64,000 nt of DNA from Rhodovastum sp963804495. Its GTDB lineage: Bacteria; Pseudomonadota; Alphaproteobacteria; Acetobacterales; Acetobacteraceae. Every line of letters starts with the position of its first letter. Position 1 is the first letter of the stretch. Shown here piece after piece: positions 1 through 8,213 of this stretch. Position numbers and translations under genes: made by a program. Under the pieces are notes generated by a model that saw nothing but the letters and a program-made list of their open reading frames with translations, ran no database searches and had not been told where the DNA came from. The stretch spans positions 62,001-126,000 of the forward strand of contig CAWDQN010000007.1 in NCBI GenBank assembly GCA_963804495.1, written 5' to 3'.

Positions 1-453
1 CGCCTCCGCCGCGATCGCATCTGCCAGCGGCGGGATCGGGTCGGTCGCCTTCGGATTGGCCAGCTTCCACGTGTGGATGCGCTTGTGCGCCTCCTGCATG
101 AAGCGGTGGAAATGAATGCGCCGCTTGCGCTTCACCACGGCGGCGGCGAAGAACAGGTCCATCAGCATCGTCTTGCCGCGGCCGACCTCGCCAACGAGAT
201 ACAACCCGCCGCGCCGGTCTTCGTCGGCCCAGTCGGCGCGCTTGCGATGGGTGAAGCGGCTGAGCAGTCCGGGATTGGCCGCCGGCTTCGGCACCGGGTC
301 ATAGCCGCGCAGCTTCAGCCATAGTTGTTGCAGCCGCTCGGCCGCGTGTTCCTGCGACGAATCCCGGGCGAGATCGCCGGCGTCGCGGCGGGCACGATAG
401 GCCGGCAGCGGACCGTACGCCAGCCAGGCCGGATCGACGGCGGAAGCGTCCAT
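1..453 (-). CDS. zapE: ZapE/AFG1-family P-loop ATPase, 3' part missing
   Basis: Partial gene that starts with ATG at 453 and runs off the left edge; 151 codons are visible. The N-terminus (MDASAVDPAWLAYGPLPAYR) is followed by a Walker A motif, GEVGRGKT, and then LMDLFF and the RRIHFHRFMQ stretch typical of ZapE/AFG1-like AAA ATPases. In this family ZapE is a cell-division-associated ATPase that binds FtsZ, and the mitochondrial homologue AFG1/LACE1 works in protein turnover. It is divergent from the oxygenase gene at 562, leaving about 108 bp for two promoters. Family assignment is good; function in this organism is inferred. Confidence 0.85.
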   Translation of the reverse strand, partial: MDASAVDPAWLAYGPLPAYRARRDAGDLARDSSQEHAAERLQQLWLKLRGYDPVPKPAANPGLLSRFTHRKRADWADEDRRGGLYLVGEVGRGKTMLMDLFFAAAVVKRKRRIHFHRFMQEAHKRIHTWKLANPKATDPIPPLADAIAAEA

Positions 454-561
454 GGCACTGCGGGATAGCGTGAAACCGGAGCCGTATCAATGAAGCGCAC
501 GGCTGGTGAGACCTGCATTCCGCCCCTATCTGAGCCGGCAGGACCCACGCGGGAGGACGGA

Positions 562-1191
562 ATGGCACTGGCCTACGACGCACTGGCGGCGATACCGGTC
601 GCGACCGAACCGTTTGCGCATATCGTCGTGCCCGGCTTCGTTCCCCCTGACGATCTCGACGCGGTGATCGCCGACCTGCCGCCGATCGGCCGGCGCGGCA
701 GCTTCCCCATCGGCGCGCTGCGCCTCGGCCCGGCGGCCCGGGCGGTGATGGACGACCTTGCCGGCTCTGGCTTCCGCGGGGCGATCGCGCGCAAGTTCGG
801 CCTCGACCTGGGCGGCGCCGCCACCATGTTGACCCTGCGCGGCCATTCCGGCGCGCGCGACGGGCGCATCCATTGCGATTCCACCGCCAAGCTTGTTACC
901 GTCCTGCTCTACCTGAACCGCGCGACCGACGCCTGGAGCCGCCACGAGGGGTGCCTGCGGCTGCTGCGCGATCCCGGCGACATCGAGAGCTATGCCGTCG
1001 AGGTGCCGCCGGTGAACGGCACGCTGCTGGCGTTTCCGAATGGCCCGGCCGCGTGGCACGGCCACAAACCATTCGTGGGACCGCGCACCGTCGTGCAACT
1101 GAATTACATGGCCAACAATTCCGCCGCCCGCGCCGAACTGCGCCGGCATCGGGTTTCGGCGTTCTTCAAACGATGGGGGGCGGCGGCGTGA
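562..1191 (+). CDS. 2OG-Fe(II) oxygenase-like protein
   Basis: A 209-residue protein. I chose the ATG at 562 because GGGAGG lies at 551-556; an upstream ATG at 490 would add 24 residues without a good ribosome site. The double-stranded beta-helix Fe(II)/2-oxoglutarate signature is visible as IHCDS (the H-x-D pair), VTVLLYLN, GCLRLL, TLLAFPNGPAAWHGHKP (distal His) and PRTVVQLNYM. This matches the prolyl-4-hydroxylase-like 2OG oxygenases that act on proteins, sugars or small molecules; the substrate cannot be read. It is convergent with the phosphatase gene, with a dispersed hairpin repeat between the two stops. Confidence 0.72.
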   Translation: MALAYDALAAIPVATEPFAHIVVPGFVPPDDLDAVIADLPPIGRRGSFPIGALRLGPAARAVMDDLAGSGFRGAIARKFGLDLGGAATMLTLRGHSGARDGRIHCDSTAKLVTVLLYLNRATDAWSRHEGCLRLLRDPGDIESYAVEVPPVNGTLLAFPNGPAAWHGHKPFVGPRTVVQLNYMANNSAARAELRRHRVSAFFKRWGAAA

Positions 1192-1198
1192 GGGAAGG

Positions 1199-1374
1199 AG
1201 GGCCAGGGCTCTGCCCTGGACCCCGCTACTTGGCCATTTCTTTTGAGAGGGGGTTAGGCGGTGAAACGGTTCACCGCCTAACCCCCTCTCAAAAGAAATG
1301 TCTAAAAGTTATGGGTTCCAAGGGGCCGCTGCCCCTTGGCGGGGTCCAGGGGCAGAGCCCCTGGCCTTCCTTCC
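1199..1374. repeat. dispersed double-hairpin repeat, copy 1 (compound)
   Basis: Compound intergenic element between convergent stops. One end carries CCAGGGCTCTGCCCTGG; the other carries two consecutive hairpins, CCAAGGGG-N6-CCCCTTGG (1318-1339) and CCAGGGG-N5-CCCCTGG (1346-1364), followed by CCTTCC. A long perfect hairpin (1235-1300) lies between the two ends. The same parts recur about ten more times in the window in both orientations. Likely a REP-like element that also terminates both flanking genes. Confidence 0.85.
1235..1300. repeat. perfect 31-bp inverted repeat with 4-nt loop
   Basis: The left arm at 1235-1265 is exactly complementary to the right arm at 1270-1300, with loop ACGG at 1266-1269. 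The arms contain the AGAGGGGGTTAGGCGG core. A close relative lies at 31953-32014. Transcripts from either side would fold into a very stable stem, so terminator activity or an mRNA-end role is plausible. Confidence 0.9.
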
Positions 1375-1375
1375 T

Positions 1376-1963
1376 TCACTCCCGCCGCAACACCCAGTCA
1401 TTGAAGAACGACGAGACCCCGTTAGCGGCGAAGGTTTGGCGCAGCTGGGTTTCGTGATATTCGTTGCGGACCCAATCGAGGAATGCCATGCGGCCTTCGG
1501 CGGTGGTCGCGTAGAGGACAAAAAACGCGTCCAGGATGCCGGCGCGACTGCCCTTCACATGGCCGTAGCGCCAGGACAGTTGCCGCATCGCGTCGGCGGC
1601 GCTGCCGCCCTCGAACAGGATGGCGAGGCCCGCGGCCAGCCCGGCGCGGTCGGCGCCGGACTTGCAGTGGATCAGCGCCGGGGTTGCCATGCCGCGATAG
1701 AGGTCGTGGAAGCGCAGGATGCGGTCGCGATGCGGGGCGCCGCGGCTCTCGAAGGCCAGGAACGCGTGCGCCAGGCCGAGCCGGCGCGCGGCGTCGAGCG
1801 ACAGCGTGTTGGAGAAGTTCGGCTTCTCGCCGCGCAGGTTGACCAGGGTGCGGATGCCGTGCCGGCACACCAGCCGGGCCAGCCGGCCCGGCGTCGGGTG
1901 ATTGGAGCGGTATAGCCGGCCGGGGATGACCTCGGCGAAATTGTCCCACCCCAATCGGAACAC
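1376..1963 (-). CDS. tyrosine/dual-specificity phosphatase-like protein
   Basis: About 195 residues. The P-loop is seen as LIHCKSGADRAG, matching C-x5-R (Cys-Lys-Ser-Gly-Ala-Asp-Arg), preceded by GRLYRSNHPTPGRL and GIRTLVNLRGE, as in bacterial DSP-like phosphatases. It probably dephosphorylates phosphoprotein or phosphorylated small-molecule substrates. The start is uncertain: no ATG is in frame, GTG at 1963 is the best choice and TTG at 1954 is an alternative. The frame stays open upstream through sdhB into sdhA (see the sdhA entry). It lies directly downstream of sdhB, behind a run of eight Gs at 2002-2009 (plus strand), so it may be the last gene of the sdh transcript. Confidence 0.72.
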   Translation of the reverse strand: MFRLGWDNFAEVIPGRLYRSNHPTPGRLARLVCRHGIRTLVNLRGEKPNFSNTLSLDAARRLGLAHAFLAFESRGAPHRDRILRFHDLYRGMATPALIHCKSGADRAGLAAGLAILFEGGSAADAMRQLSWRYGHVKGSRAGILDAFFVLYATTAEGRMAFLDWVRNEYHETQLRQTFAANGVSSFFNDWVLRRE

Positions 1964-2016
1964 GGCGTGGTCGGCCAGCAGGCTGCCGGCCCAGGTGACG
2001 AGGGGGGGGTCTGCCG

Positions 2017-2817
2017 TCAGCCCTCGCGCTCCATGATCTGCAGCTTGATGTCGCCGATCGCCTTGGCGGGGTTCAGGCCCTTGGGGCAGGCCTCGGTGCA
2101 GTTCATGATGGTGTGGCAGCGATACAGCTTGAACGGGTCCTTCAGCCCGTCCAGCCGCTCGCCGGTCGCCTCGTCGCGGCTGTCGGAAATCCAGCGATAG
2201 GCGGCCAGCAGCGTCGCCGGGCCGAGATAGCGGTCGCCGTTCCACCAGTAGCTCGGACACGACGTGGTGCAGCAGAAGCACAGGATGCACTCCCACAGCC
2301 CGTCGAGCTTGGCGCGCTCCTCGCGGCTCTGCCGCCGCTCGCTGTCGGGTGGCGGGGCGGTGTCGGCCTTCAGCCAGGGCTCGATGCTGCGCAATTGCGC
2401 GTAGGCCAGCGACAGATCCGGCACCAGGTCCTTCACCACCGGCATATGCGGCAGCGGGTTGATCTTCGCCGGCTTGTTGGTCGCCTCGTTGATCGGCTTG
2501 ATACAGGCGAGCGCGTTGGTGCCGTCGATGTTCATCGCGCAACTGCCGCAAATGCCCTCCCGGCACGAGCGGCGGAAGGTGAGCGTCGGATCGATCTCGT
2601 TCTTGATCTTGATCAGCGCGTCCAGGACCATCGGCCCGCAGGCGTCGAGGTCGACCTCGTAGGTGTCCATGCGCGGATTGCCGCCCACGTCCGGGTCCCA
2701 GCGGTAAATCTGGAAATTCTTCACCCGCGTGGCGCCGGCCGGCGCCTTCCAGGTCTTGCCGATCGTCGGGCGGCTGCCCTTGGGGAGATCGAAGAAGAAG
2801 CGCTTGGTCTCGACCAT
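2017..2817 (-). CDS. sdhB: succinate dehydrogenase iron-sulfur subunit
   Basis: 266 residues, of normal length. The plant-type [2Fe-2S] ligands are in CREGICGSCAMNI, and the [4Fe-4S]/[3Fe-4S] ligands in CILCFCCTTSCPSYWW and CTEACPKGLNP. It passes electrons from the SdhA flavin to quinone through SdhCD at the cytoplasmic membrane (complex II, TCA cycle). It is the fourth gene of the minus-strand order sdhC-sdhD-sdhA-sdhB. ATG at 2817 directly follows the anomalous end of sdhA. The stop (TGA, 2017-2019) is followed by the phosphatase gene. Confidence 0.97.
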   Translation of the reverse strand: MVETKRFFFDLPKGSRPTIGKTWKAPAGATRVKNFQIYRWDPDVGGNPRMDTYEVDLDACGPMVLDALIKIKNEIDPTLTFRRSCREGICGSCAMNIDGTNALACIKPINEATNKPAKINPLPHMPVVKDLVPDLSLAYAQLRSIEPWLKADTAPPPDSERRQSREERAKLDGLWECILCFCCTTSCPSYWWNGDRYLGPATLLAAYRWISDSRDEATGERLDGLKDPFKLYRCHTIMNCTEACPKGLNPAKAIGDIKLQIMEREG

Positions 2818-2839
2818 CTCGTGCCGTCCTTCCGCTCGG

Positions 2840-4648
2840 TACCACGCGCTTTTGGGGCGGAATGACCGAGACTTCGTTGGTCAGCGTCTGCATGCGCACT
2901 GGCCGGTAGTCCAGCCGGACATTGCCGTTCTCGTCGACCCAGGCCAGCGTGTGCTTCATCCAGTTCACGTCGTCGCGTTCGGGGTAGTCGTCATGCGCCT
3001 GCGCGCCGCGGCTTTCCGTGCGGGCCTCGGCGCCGTACATGGTGGTGATGGCGTTGGCCATCAGGTTCTGCAGCTCCAGCAATTCCATCAGGTCGGAGTT
3101 CCAGATCAGGCTGCGGTCCGAAACCGACACGTCGCCCAACTGGCTCCAGACCTTGCTGATCTTCGCCACACCCTGGCGCAGGCTTTCGCTGTTGCGGAAC
3201 ACCGCGGCGTGGGCCTGCATGGTGCGCTGCATTTCCAGCCGCAGATCGGCCACCCGAATGCCGCCCCTGGCATGGCGGGTGCGATCGAAGCGGTCGAGCG
3301 AGGCCTCGCCGGCGTGCGGCGGCAGCGGCGCCTGCGGCCCATGCGGCTTGAACATCACGGCGCAGCGATGGGCGGCGGCGCGGCCGAACACGACCAGGTC
3401 GAGCAGCGAGTTGGTGCCGAGCCGGTTCGCCCCGTGCACCGAGACGCAGGCCGCCTCGCCCACCGCCATCAGCCCCGGCACGATGGCATCGGGTTTGTCG
3501 CGCGTCGGCCGCAGCACCTCGGTGCGCACGTTGGTGGGGATGCCGCCCATGTTGTAGTGCACCGTGGGCAGCACCGGGATCGGCTCCCGGGTCACATCCA
3601 CGCCGGCGAACACGCGCGCGGTTTCGCTGATGCCGGGCAGCCGCTCGTGCAGGATCTCCGCGCCCAGGTGCTCCAGGTGCAGCATGATGTATTCTTTGTT
3701 TGGCCCGCAGCCGCGCCCGGCATTGATCTCCAGCGTCATCGAGCGCGACACCACGTCGCGGCTGGCGAGGTCCTTGGCGGTCGGGGCGTAGCGCTCCATG
3801 AAGCGCTCGCCTTCGCTGTTGGTGAGGTAGCCGCCCTCGCCGCGCGCGCCTTCGGTGATCAGGCAGCCAGCCGGGAAGATGCCGGTCGGGTGGAACTGCA
3901 CGAACTCCATGTCCTGGCAGGGCAGGCCGGCGCGCAGCACCATGGCGTTGCCATCGCCGGTGCAGGTATGCGCCGAGGTACAGGACAGGAAGGCGCGGCC
4001 GTAGCCGCCGGTGGCCAGAACGACCATCTGCGCCCGGAAGCGATGGATGGTGCCGTCTTCCAGGTTCCAGGCGATCACGCCACGGCAGGCGCCTTCCTCG
4101 TCCATGATGAGGTCGAGGGCGAAATACTCGACGAAGAACTCAACGTCATGCTTCAGCGACTGCTGATACAGCGTGTGCAGAATGGCGTGGCCGGTGCGGT
4201 CGGCGGCGGCGCAGGCACGCATCGCCGGGGACTTGCCGAAGTCTTTCATGTGGCCGCCGAACGGGCGCTGGTAGATGCGGCCGTCCTCGGTGCGGCTGAA
4301 CGGCACGCCGTAGTGTTCCAGCTCGTAGACCGCCGGAATGGCCGAGCGGCACATGTACTCGATGGCGTCCTGATCACCGAGCCAGTCCGACCCTTTCACG
4401 GTGTCGTACATGTGCCAGCGCCAGTCGTCTTCGCTCATGTTGCCGAGTGCGGCGCCGATGCCGCCCTGCGCCGCCACGGTGTGGCTGCGGGTGGGGAACA
4501 CCTTGGTGATGCAGGCGGTGGTGAGCCCGGCGGCGCCGATGCCGAAGGTGGCGCGCAGCCCCGCCCCGCCGGCGCCGACCACCACCACGTCATAGGTGTG
4601 GTCGATCACCTCGTAAGCGCCGCGGGAAGGTTTGCCGATCGCGTTCAT
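2840..4648 (-). CDS. sdhA: succinate dehydrogenase flavoprotein subunit, stop codon missing at the usual end
   Basis: About 603 residues match SdhA: the dinucleotide fold VVVVGAGGAGLRA, the FAD-linking TRSHTVAAQGG (covalent His), the active-site HPTGIFPAGCL, and the C-terminal DYRPVRM and EVSVIPP. Family members end a few residues after VIPP, but here the expected stop is absent. CGCGTGGTACCGAGC (plus-strand complement 2834-2848) keeps the frame open through sdhB in another frame and into the phosphatase gene, giving a 1090-codon open frame. Removing one G gives ...RVY, then CGA instead of TGA. I place the end near 2840 by homology. Either the C-terminus really is altered or the sequence is wrong there. 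Confidence 0.9.
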
Positions 4649-4697
4649 CTTGGCTCCATCCGATAGGGCCCAGGTTCAAATCGCCGCGGGCGCGGTG

Positions 4698-5105
4698 TCA
4701 TCCGGTGATGGCGAGCTTGAGCACGGCGATGGCCGCGGCCAGCGCCAGCAGGGCGCTGGCCGCCTTCACCGTCAGGACCAGGGTCAGCCGGACCGCATCG
4801 GTATGGATGTAGTCCTCGGCGACCGTTTGCACTCCCAGGTGCATGTGTTCGAAGGTCGCGGCGATCAGCGCCAGCAGCAGGGTGGCGTTGACCGGGCTGC
4901 CTGCCCAGGCGCGCACCTCGGGATAGGGAACCCCGGCGAGGTGCACCAGCGACCAGACGAACCACAGCGTCAGCGGCACCAGCGCGAGCGAGGTCAGCCG
5001 CTGCACCCACCAGTGGTGGAATCCCGCGTGCGACGCCCCCAGCCCACGGGCGCGTCCGAGGTACGAGCGCATGATTTCGATTTTCAGGCCCTTGGCGTCG
5101 GCCAT
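4698..5105 (-). CDS. sdhD: succinate dehydrogenase membrane anchor subunit D
   Basis: 135 residues with three hydrophobic segments (LTSLALVPLTLWFVWSLVHL, NATLLLALIAATFEHMHLGV, LTVKAASALLALAAAIAVL). The conserved N-terminal RSYLGRARGLG and the haem/quinone-region His in EHMHLGVQ are present. An internal start at Met-12 (5072) is also possible. It anchors SdhAB and helps form the quinone site and b-type haem with SdhC. It lies 49 bp upstream of sdhA and 19 bp downstream of sdhC, in one operon. Confidence 0.93.
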   Translation of the reverse strand: MADAKGLKIEIMRSYLGRARGLGASHAGFHHWWVQRLTSLALVPLTLWFVWSLVHLAGVPYPEVRAWAGSPVNATLLLALIAATFEHMHLGVQTVAEDYIHTDAVRLTLVLTVKAASALLALAAAIAVLKLAITG

Positions 5106-5124
5106 GGCGCGGTGTCCCCGGAAA

Positions 5125-5547
5125 CTACAGGAGGGCGATGAACCAGGTGAGCAGGGTAAGCGCGATGGTCGCGCCGAGGATCACGCCGCGTGAACGCCGG
5201 ACCGTGGGCAGGTCGTACATCCGCCCGGTGTCCCAGATCAGGTGGCGGATGCCGACGCAGAAATGGTACCACAGCGCCGCCGTCCAGCCGAACAGGGCAA
5301 CATACCCGACCGGCGTGCGCAGGAACCACGACACGTTGGCATAGGCCGCCTCGCCGGTGGCCGTGGCCACCAGGAACCAGACCAGAATGATGGTGCCGAA
5401 CGCGATGGCGCAGCCTGTTATCCGGTGCCCGACCGACACGATCATGTCGAAGTCGAGGTAGACCGACAGATGTCCGGACAGGGGTCGCTCGACCAACCGG
5501 CCATCGCTGGTGCGGCCGATCATCTGCACGTCGCGTATGTCCCTCAT
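5125..5547 (-). CDS. sdhC: succinate dehydrogenase cytochrome b556 subunit
   Basis: 140 residues. The family signature RPLSGHLSVY and SVGHRITGCAI is followed by three transmembrane segments, with the haem-ligand region YHFCVGIRHLIWDTGR. It is the first gene of the minus-strand sdhCDAB operon; the 182 bp upstream to the SMR transporter stop should hold the operon promoter. Those 182 bp also contain two adjacent copies of CAGTGCAATAACCG around 5698-5724. Confidence 0.95.
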   Translation of the reverse strand: MRDIRDVQMIGRTSDGRLVERPLSGHLSVYLDFDMIVSVGHRITGCAIAFGTIILVWFLVATATGEAAYANVSWFLRTPVGYVALFGWTAALWYHFCVGIRHLIWDTGRMYDLPTVRRSRGVILGATIALTLLTWFIALL

Positions 5548-5729
5548 GGGGTGTCAGCACTCCTTCTGCGGTTGGCGCCTCCCCTGCTGCCACGCCAAGC
5601 CCCGCGCGACGCGCCGTTTGTTATTCGGTTCGCCATACTCCGCTGGTCGGGGCGGGTCAACGCGGCTGCCCGCATGGGGCATGCGCGCCGGTCCGCCAGT
5701 GCAATAACCGTCAGTGCAATAACCGGAAC

Positions 5730-6044
5730 TCAGGAGCCCAGCTTGAGTCCCGCCACCCCGGCCAGGATCAGGCCGACGCAGAAAATGCGCAGCGCTCCGG
5801 CGGGCTCGCCCTCCATGGCAATGCCCCAGGCCAGGCCGCCGGCGGCGCCGATGCCCGTCCACACCGCGTACACCGTGCCCATCGGCAGCGTACGCAGCGA
5901 CTGCGACATGCAGAAGAAACTGATCGCCAGCGCGGCGACGGTGGCAGCCGAAGGGATCGGCCGGGTGAACCCGTCGGTCTGCTTCAGCAATACCACCCAG
6001 ACGACCTCCAGCAAGCCGGCCGCGGCCAGCCAGGCCCAGGCCAT
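5730..6044 (-). CDS. sugE: small multidrug resistance (SMR) transporter, SugE/Gdx-like
   Basis: 104 residues and four transmembrane helices, the standard SMR size. I chose the start MAWAWLAAAGLLEVVWVVLL at 6044; an upstream start would only translate intergenic sequence. The essential membrane Glu lies in LLEVVW. PMGTVYAVWTGIGAAG in the middle and AGVAGLKLG at the end fit the SugE/Gdx branch, which exports guanidinium and some quaternary cations as an antiparallel dimer. It sits 13 bp downstream of asd on the same strand... no: it reads minus, and its start at 6044 lies just past the asd stop (6058), so it is probably co-transcribed with asd. No guanidine riboswitch is visible. Confidence 0.85.
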   Translation of the reverse strand: MAWAWLAAAGLLEVVWVVLLKQTDGFTRPIPSAATVAALAISFFCMSQSLRTLPMGTVYAVWTGIGAAGGLAWGIAMEGEPAGALRIFCVGLILAGVAGLKLGS

Positions 6045-6057
6045 CCTGCCGCCCCGG

Positions 6058-7086
6058 TTACGCGGCGCGCCGCAACAGCCCGCCCTGCGCCACCAGCGTC
6101 TCGGCAATCTGGATCGCGTTCAGCGCCGCGCCCTTGCGCAAATTATCGGCCACGCACCAAAACGCCAGCCCGTTCTCCACCGTCGGGTCGACGCGGATGC
6201 GGCTGACATAGGTGGCATCCTCGCCCTGGCATTCGAGCGGGGTAATGTAGCCGCCGTCTTCGCGGTGGTCGAGCACCACAATGCCCGGCGCGTCGCGCAG
6301 GACGGCGCGCGCGGCTTCCGCGCTGATCGGCTTGTCGCACTCGATCGTGACGGCCTCGGCATGACCGATGAACACCGGCACGCGCACGCAGGTGGCGATG
6401 ACCTTGATGTCGGGGTCGAGGATTTTTCGGGTCTCGACCGTCATCTTCCACTCCTCCTTGGTCGCCCCGTCCGGCATGAATTTGTCGATATGGGGGATCA
6501 CGTTGAAGGCGATCTGCTTGGTGAACTGCTCGGGCGTCACCGGGTCGTTGACGTAGGTGGCCTTGGTCTGGGCGAACAACTCGTCCATGCCTTCCTTGCC
6601 GGCGCCGGAGACCGATTGGTAGGTGGACACCACCACCCGTTTCACGCAGAAGCGGTCGTGCAGCGGCTTCAGCGCCACCACCATCTGGATGGTGGAGCAG
6701 TTCGGGTTGGCGATGATGCCGCGGCGGATGCGGCTCAGCGCCTGCGGGTTCACCTCCGGCACCACCAGCGGCACATCCGGGTCCATGCGGAACTCGCTGG
6801 TGTTGTCGATGACGATGCAGCCGGCCGCGGCGGCGCGCGGTGCGTGCACGGCCGACACCGCGGCGCCGGGGCTGAACAGCCCGAGGTCCCAGCCGGTGAA
6901 GTCGAATTTGTCCAGGCTCTGGACGGTCAGCACCTGCTTGTCGCCGAAGCTGATCTGCTGGCCGGTGCTGCGGCCGGAGGCCAGCGCGGCGACCTCCTTG
7001 ACGGGAAACTTTCGCTCGGCGAGGGTCTTCAGCATTTCGCGCCCGACTGCCCCGGTGGCACCGACGACCGCAACTCTGTAGCCCAT
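6058..7086 (-). CDS. asd: aspartate-semialdehyde dehydrogenase
   Basis: 342 residues starting MGYRVAVVGATGAVGREML, a GxxGxxG NADP fold. The catalytic Cys is in IIANPNCSTIQM, and a conserved motif is SVSGAGKEGMDEL. It converts L-aspartyl-4-phosphate to aspartate semialdehyde, the branch point to Lys/diaminopimelate, Met and Thr; thrC is also in this window at 18725. ATG at 7086 is preferred over the longer open frame, whose extra 40 residues are low-complexity and partly come from the repeat at 7173-7260. Confidence 0.96.
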   Translation of the reverse strand: MGYRVAVVGATGAVGREMLKTLAERKFPVKEVAALASGRSTGQQISFGDKQVLTVQSLDKFDFTGWDLGLFSPGAAVSAVHAPRAAAAGCIVIDNTSEFRMDPDVPLVVPEVNPQALSRIRRGIIANPNCSTIQMVVALKPLHDRFCVKRVVVSTYQSVSGAGKEGMDELFAQTKATYVNDPVTPEQFTKQIAFNVIPHIDKFMPDGATKEEWKMTVETRKILDPDIKVIATCVRVPVFIGHAEAVTIECDKPISAEAARAVLRDAPGIVVLDHREDGGYITPLECQGEDATYVSRIRVDPTVENGLAFWCVADNLRKGAALNAIQIAETLVAQGGLLRRAA

Positions 7087-7172
7087 CGCACTGTTCTCCC
7101 GCTGCGCTCTGCCCCCTTGGCGGCGCGAGTGATCAGGGTTAGCGATCCGGAAGCCTGGGGGCAAGCATAAGT

Positions 7173-7260
7173 TAGGAAAGCCAGGGCTCTGCCCTGGACT
7201 CGCCACCGCGCGCAGCGCGCCTTCGGCGCGACGGCCGAAAGGCCCTTGGAACCCAAGACT
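7173..7260. repeat. dispersed double-hairpin repeat, copy 2
   Basis: AGGAAAGCCAGGGCTCTGCC begins the element, and GGCCCTTGGAACCCAAGAC ends it directly at the stop of the isoaspartyl peptidase gene (7261). The middle is filled with a different GC-rich hairpin, GCGCGCAGCGCGCCTTCGGC. Orientation is opposite to the second half of copy 1. It separates the peptidase stop from the asd start. Confidence 0.75.
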
Positions 7261-8202
7261 TTAGACGGCCTGCAGCGCCTCGCGGTAAATCCCCGTCCAC
7301 GCCACCCCGTCGGCGCCGATCCGGCCACGGTACATGCCGGACGTGTTGAACGGCAACACCACGTTGCCCGCCGCGTCCACCGCCACCAGCCCGCCACCGC
7401 CGCCCGCCGTCGCCAGCTCGGCTACCACCGCCTCGGCCGCCACCGCCAACGCCTCGCCGCGATGGCGCATGCGGGCGGCGATTTCGTGCGCCGCGGCCCA
7501 GCGGATGAACACCTCGCCCTGCCCGGTGCATGACACCGCGCAACTGGCATTGTCGGCCCAGGTGCCGGCGCCGAACAGCGGACAGTCGCCCACCCGGCCC
7601 GGCAGTTTCGCGGTGAGGCCGCCGGTGGAGGTGGCGGCGGCCAGGTTGCCGGCGGAATCGCAGGCGACCGCGCCCACCGTGCCGTGCTTTTCCGCGTCGT
7701 CGCGGGTGTCGGGCGCGGCGGTGCGCCGCCGTTCCATCTCGGTCTGCAGCGCCTGCCAGCGGCGGTCGGTGTGGAAATAAGCCGGTTCCTCCCAGGCCAG
7801 GTCCTGCGTGTGCAGAAAGTCCAGGGCGCCCTGGCCGATCAGCAGCACGTGCGCCCCATGCCGCACCACCGCGCGGGCGGCGAGCACCGGATTGCGCGGG
7901 CCCAGAATGCCGGCGACCGCGCCGGCTTCGTGGCTGCATCCGTCCATCACCGCGGCATCCATTTCATGCTTTCCGGCCGAGGTGTAGACCGCGCCGCGCC
8001 CGGCGTTGAACTGCGGGTCGTCCTCCAGCGCCACCACCGCCTGCGTGACCGCGTCCAGCGCCGACCCGCCGGCGGACAGCACCGCGTGGCCAGCGCGCAG
8101 GGCGGCGGACAGGCCGGCGCGGAACGACGCTTCGACCTCCGGCGTCATGGCAGCGCGGCGCATCGTGCCGGCACCGCCGTGGATGGCGAGAACTGGAGGC
8201 AT
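7261..8202 (-). CDS. iaaA: isoaspartyl peptidase / plant-type L-asparaginase (Ntn hydrolase)
   Basis: 313 residues. The N-terminal PVLAIHGGAGT and NAGRGAVYT motifs match the family. The self-cleavage site is Gly174-Thr175 in EKHGTVGAVA, giving a new N-terminal Thr nucleophile, and the beta chain carries AAATSTGGLTAKLPGRVGDCP. It hydrolyses isoaspartyl dipeptides and asparagine. It lies 11 bp downstream of a DmpA-type peptidase on the same strand, so the two self-processing enzymes probably form one transcript for peptide salvage. A hairpin repeat follows its stop immediately. Confidence 0.9.
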   Translation of the reverse strand: MPPVLAIHGGAGTMRRAAMTPEVEASFRAGLSAALRAGHAVLSAGGSALDAVTQAVVALEDDPQFNAGRGAVYTSAGKHEMDAAVMDGCSHEAGAVAGILGPRNPVLAARAVVRHGAHVLLIGQGALDFLHTQDLAWEEPAYFHTDRRWQALQTEMERRRTAAPDTRDDAEKHGTVGAVACDSAGNLAAATSTGGLTAKLPGRVGDCPLFGAGTWADNASCAVSCTGQGEVFIRWAAAHEIAARMRHRGEALAVAAEAVVAELATAGGGGGLVAVDAAGNVVLPFNTSGMYRGRIGADGVAWTGIYREALQAV

Positions 8203-8213
8203 GCGAATCTCCG

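Noticed and set aside
1376..4648. A genuine 1090-residue SdhA-phosphatase fusion protein
   Set aside because: The middle third is sdhB read in the wrong frame and has no domain character. I treat the three as separate genes and flag the missing stop.
2729..4666. Long plus-strand open frame opposite sdhA
   Set aside because: Antisense shadow of a clear SdhA; His/Val/Ala-rich with no motifs.
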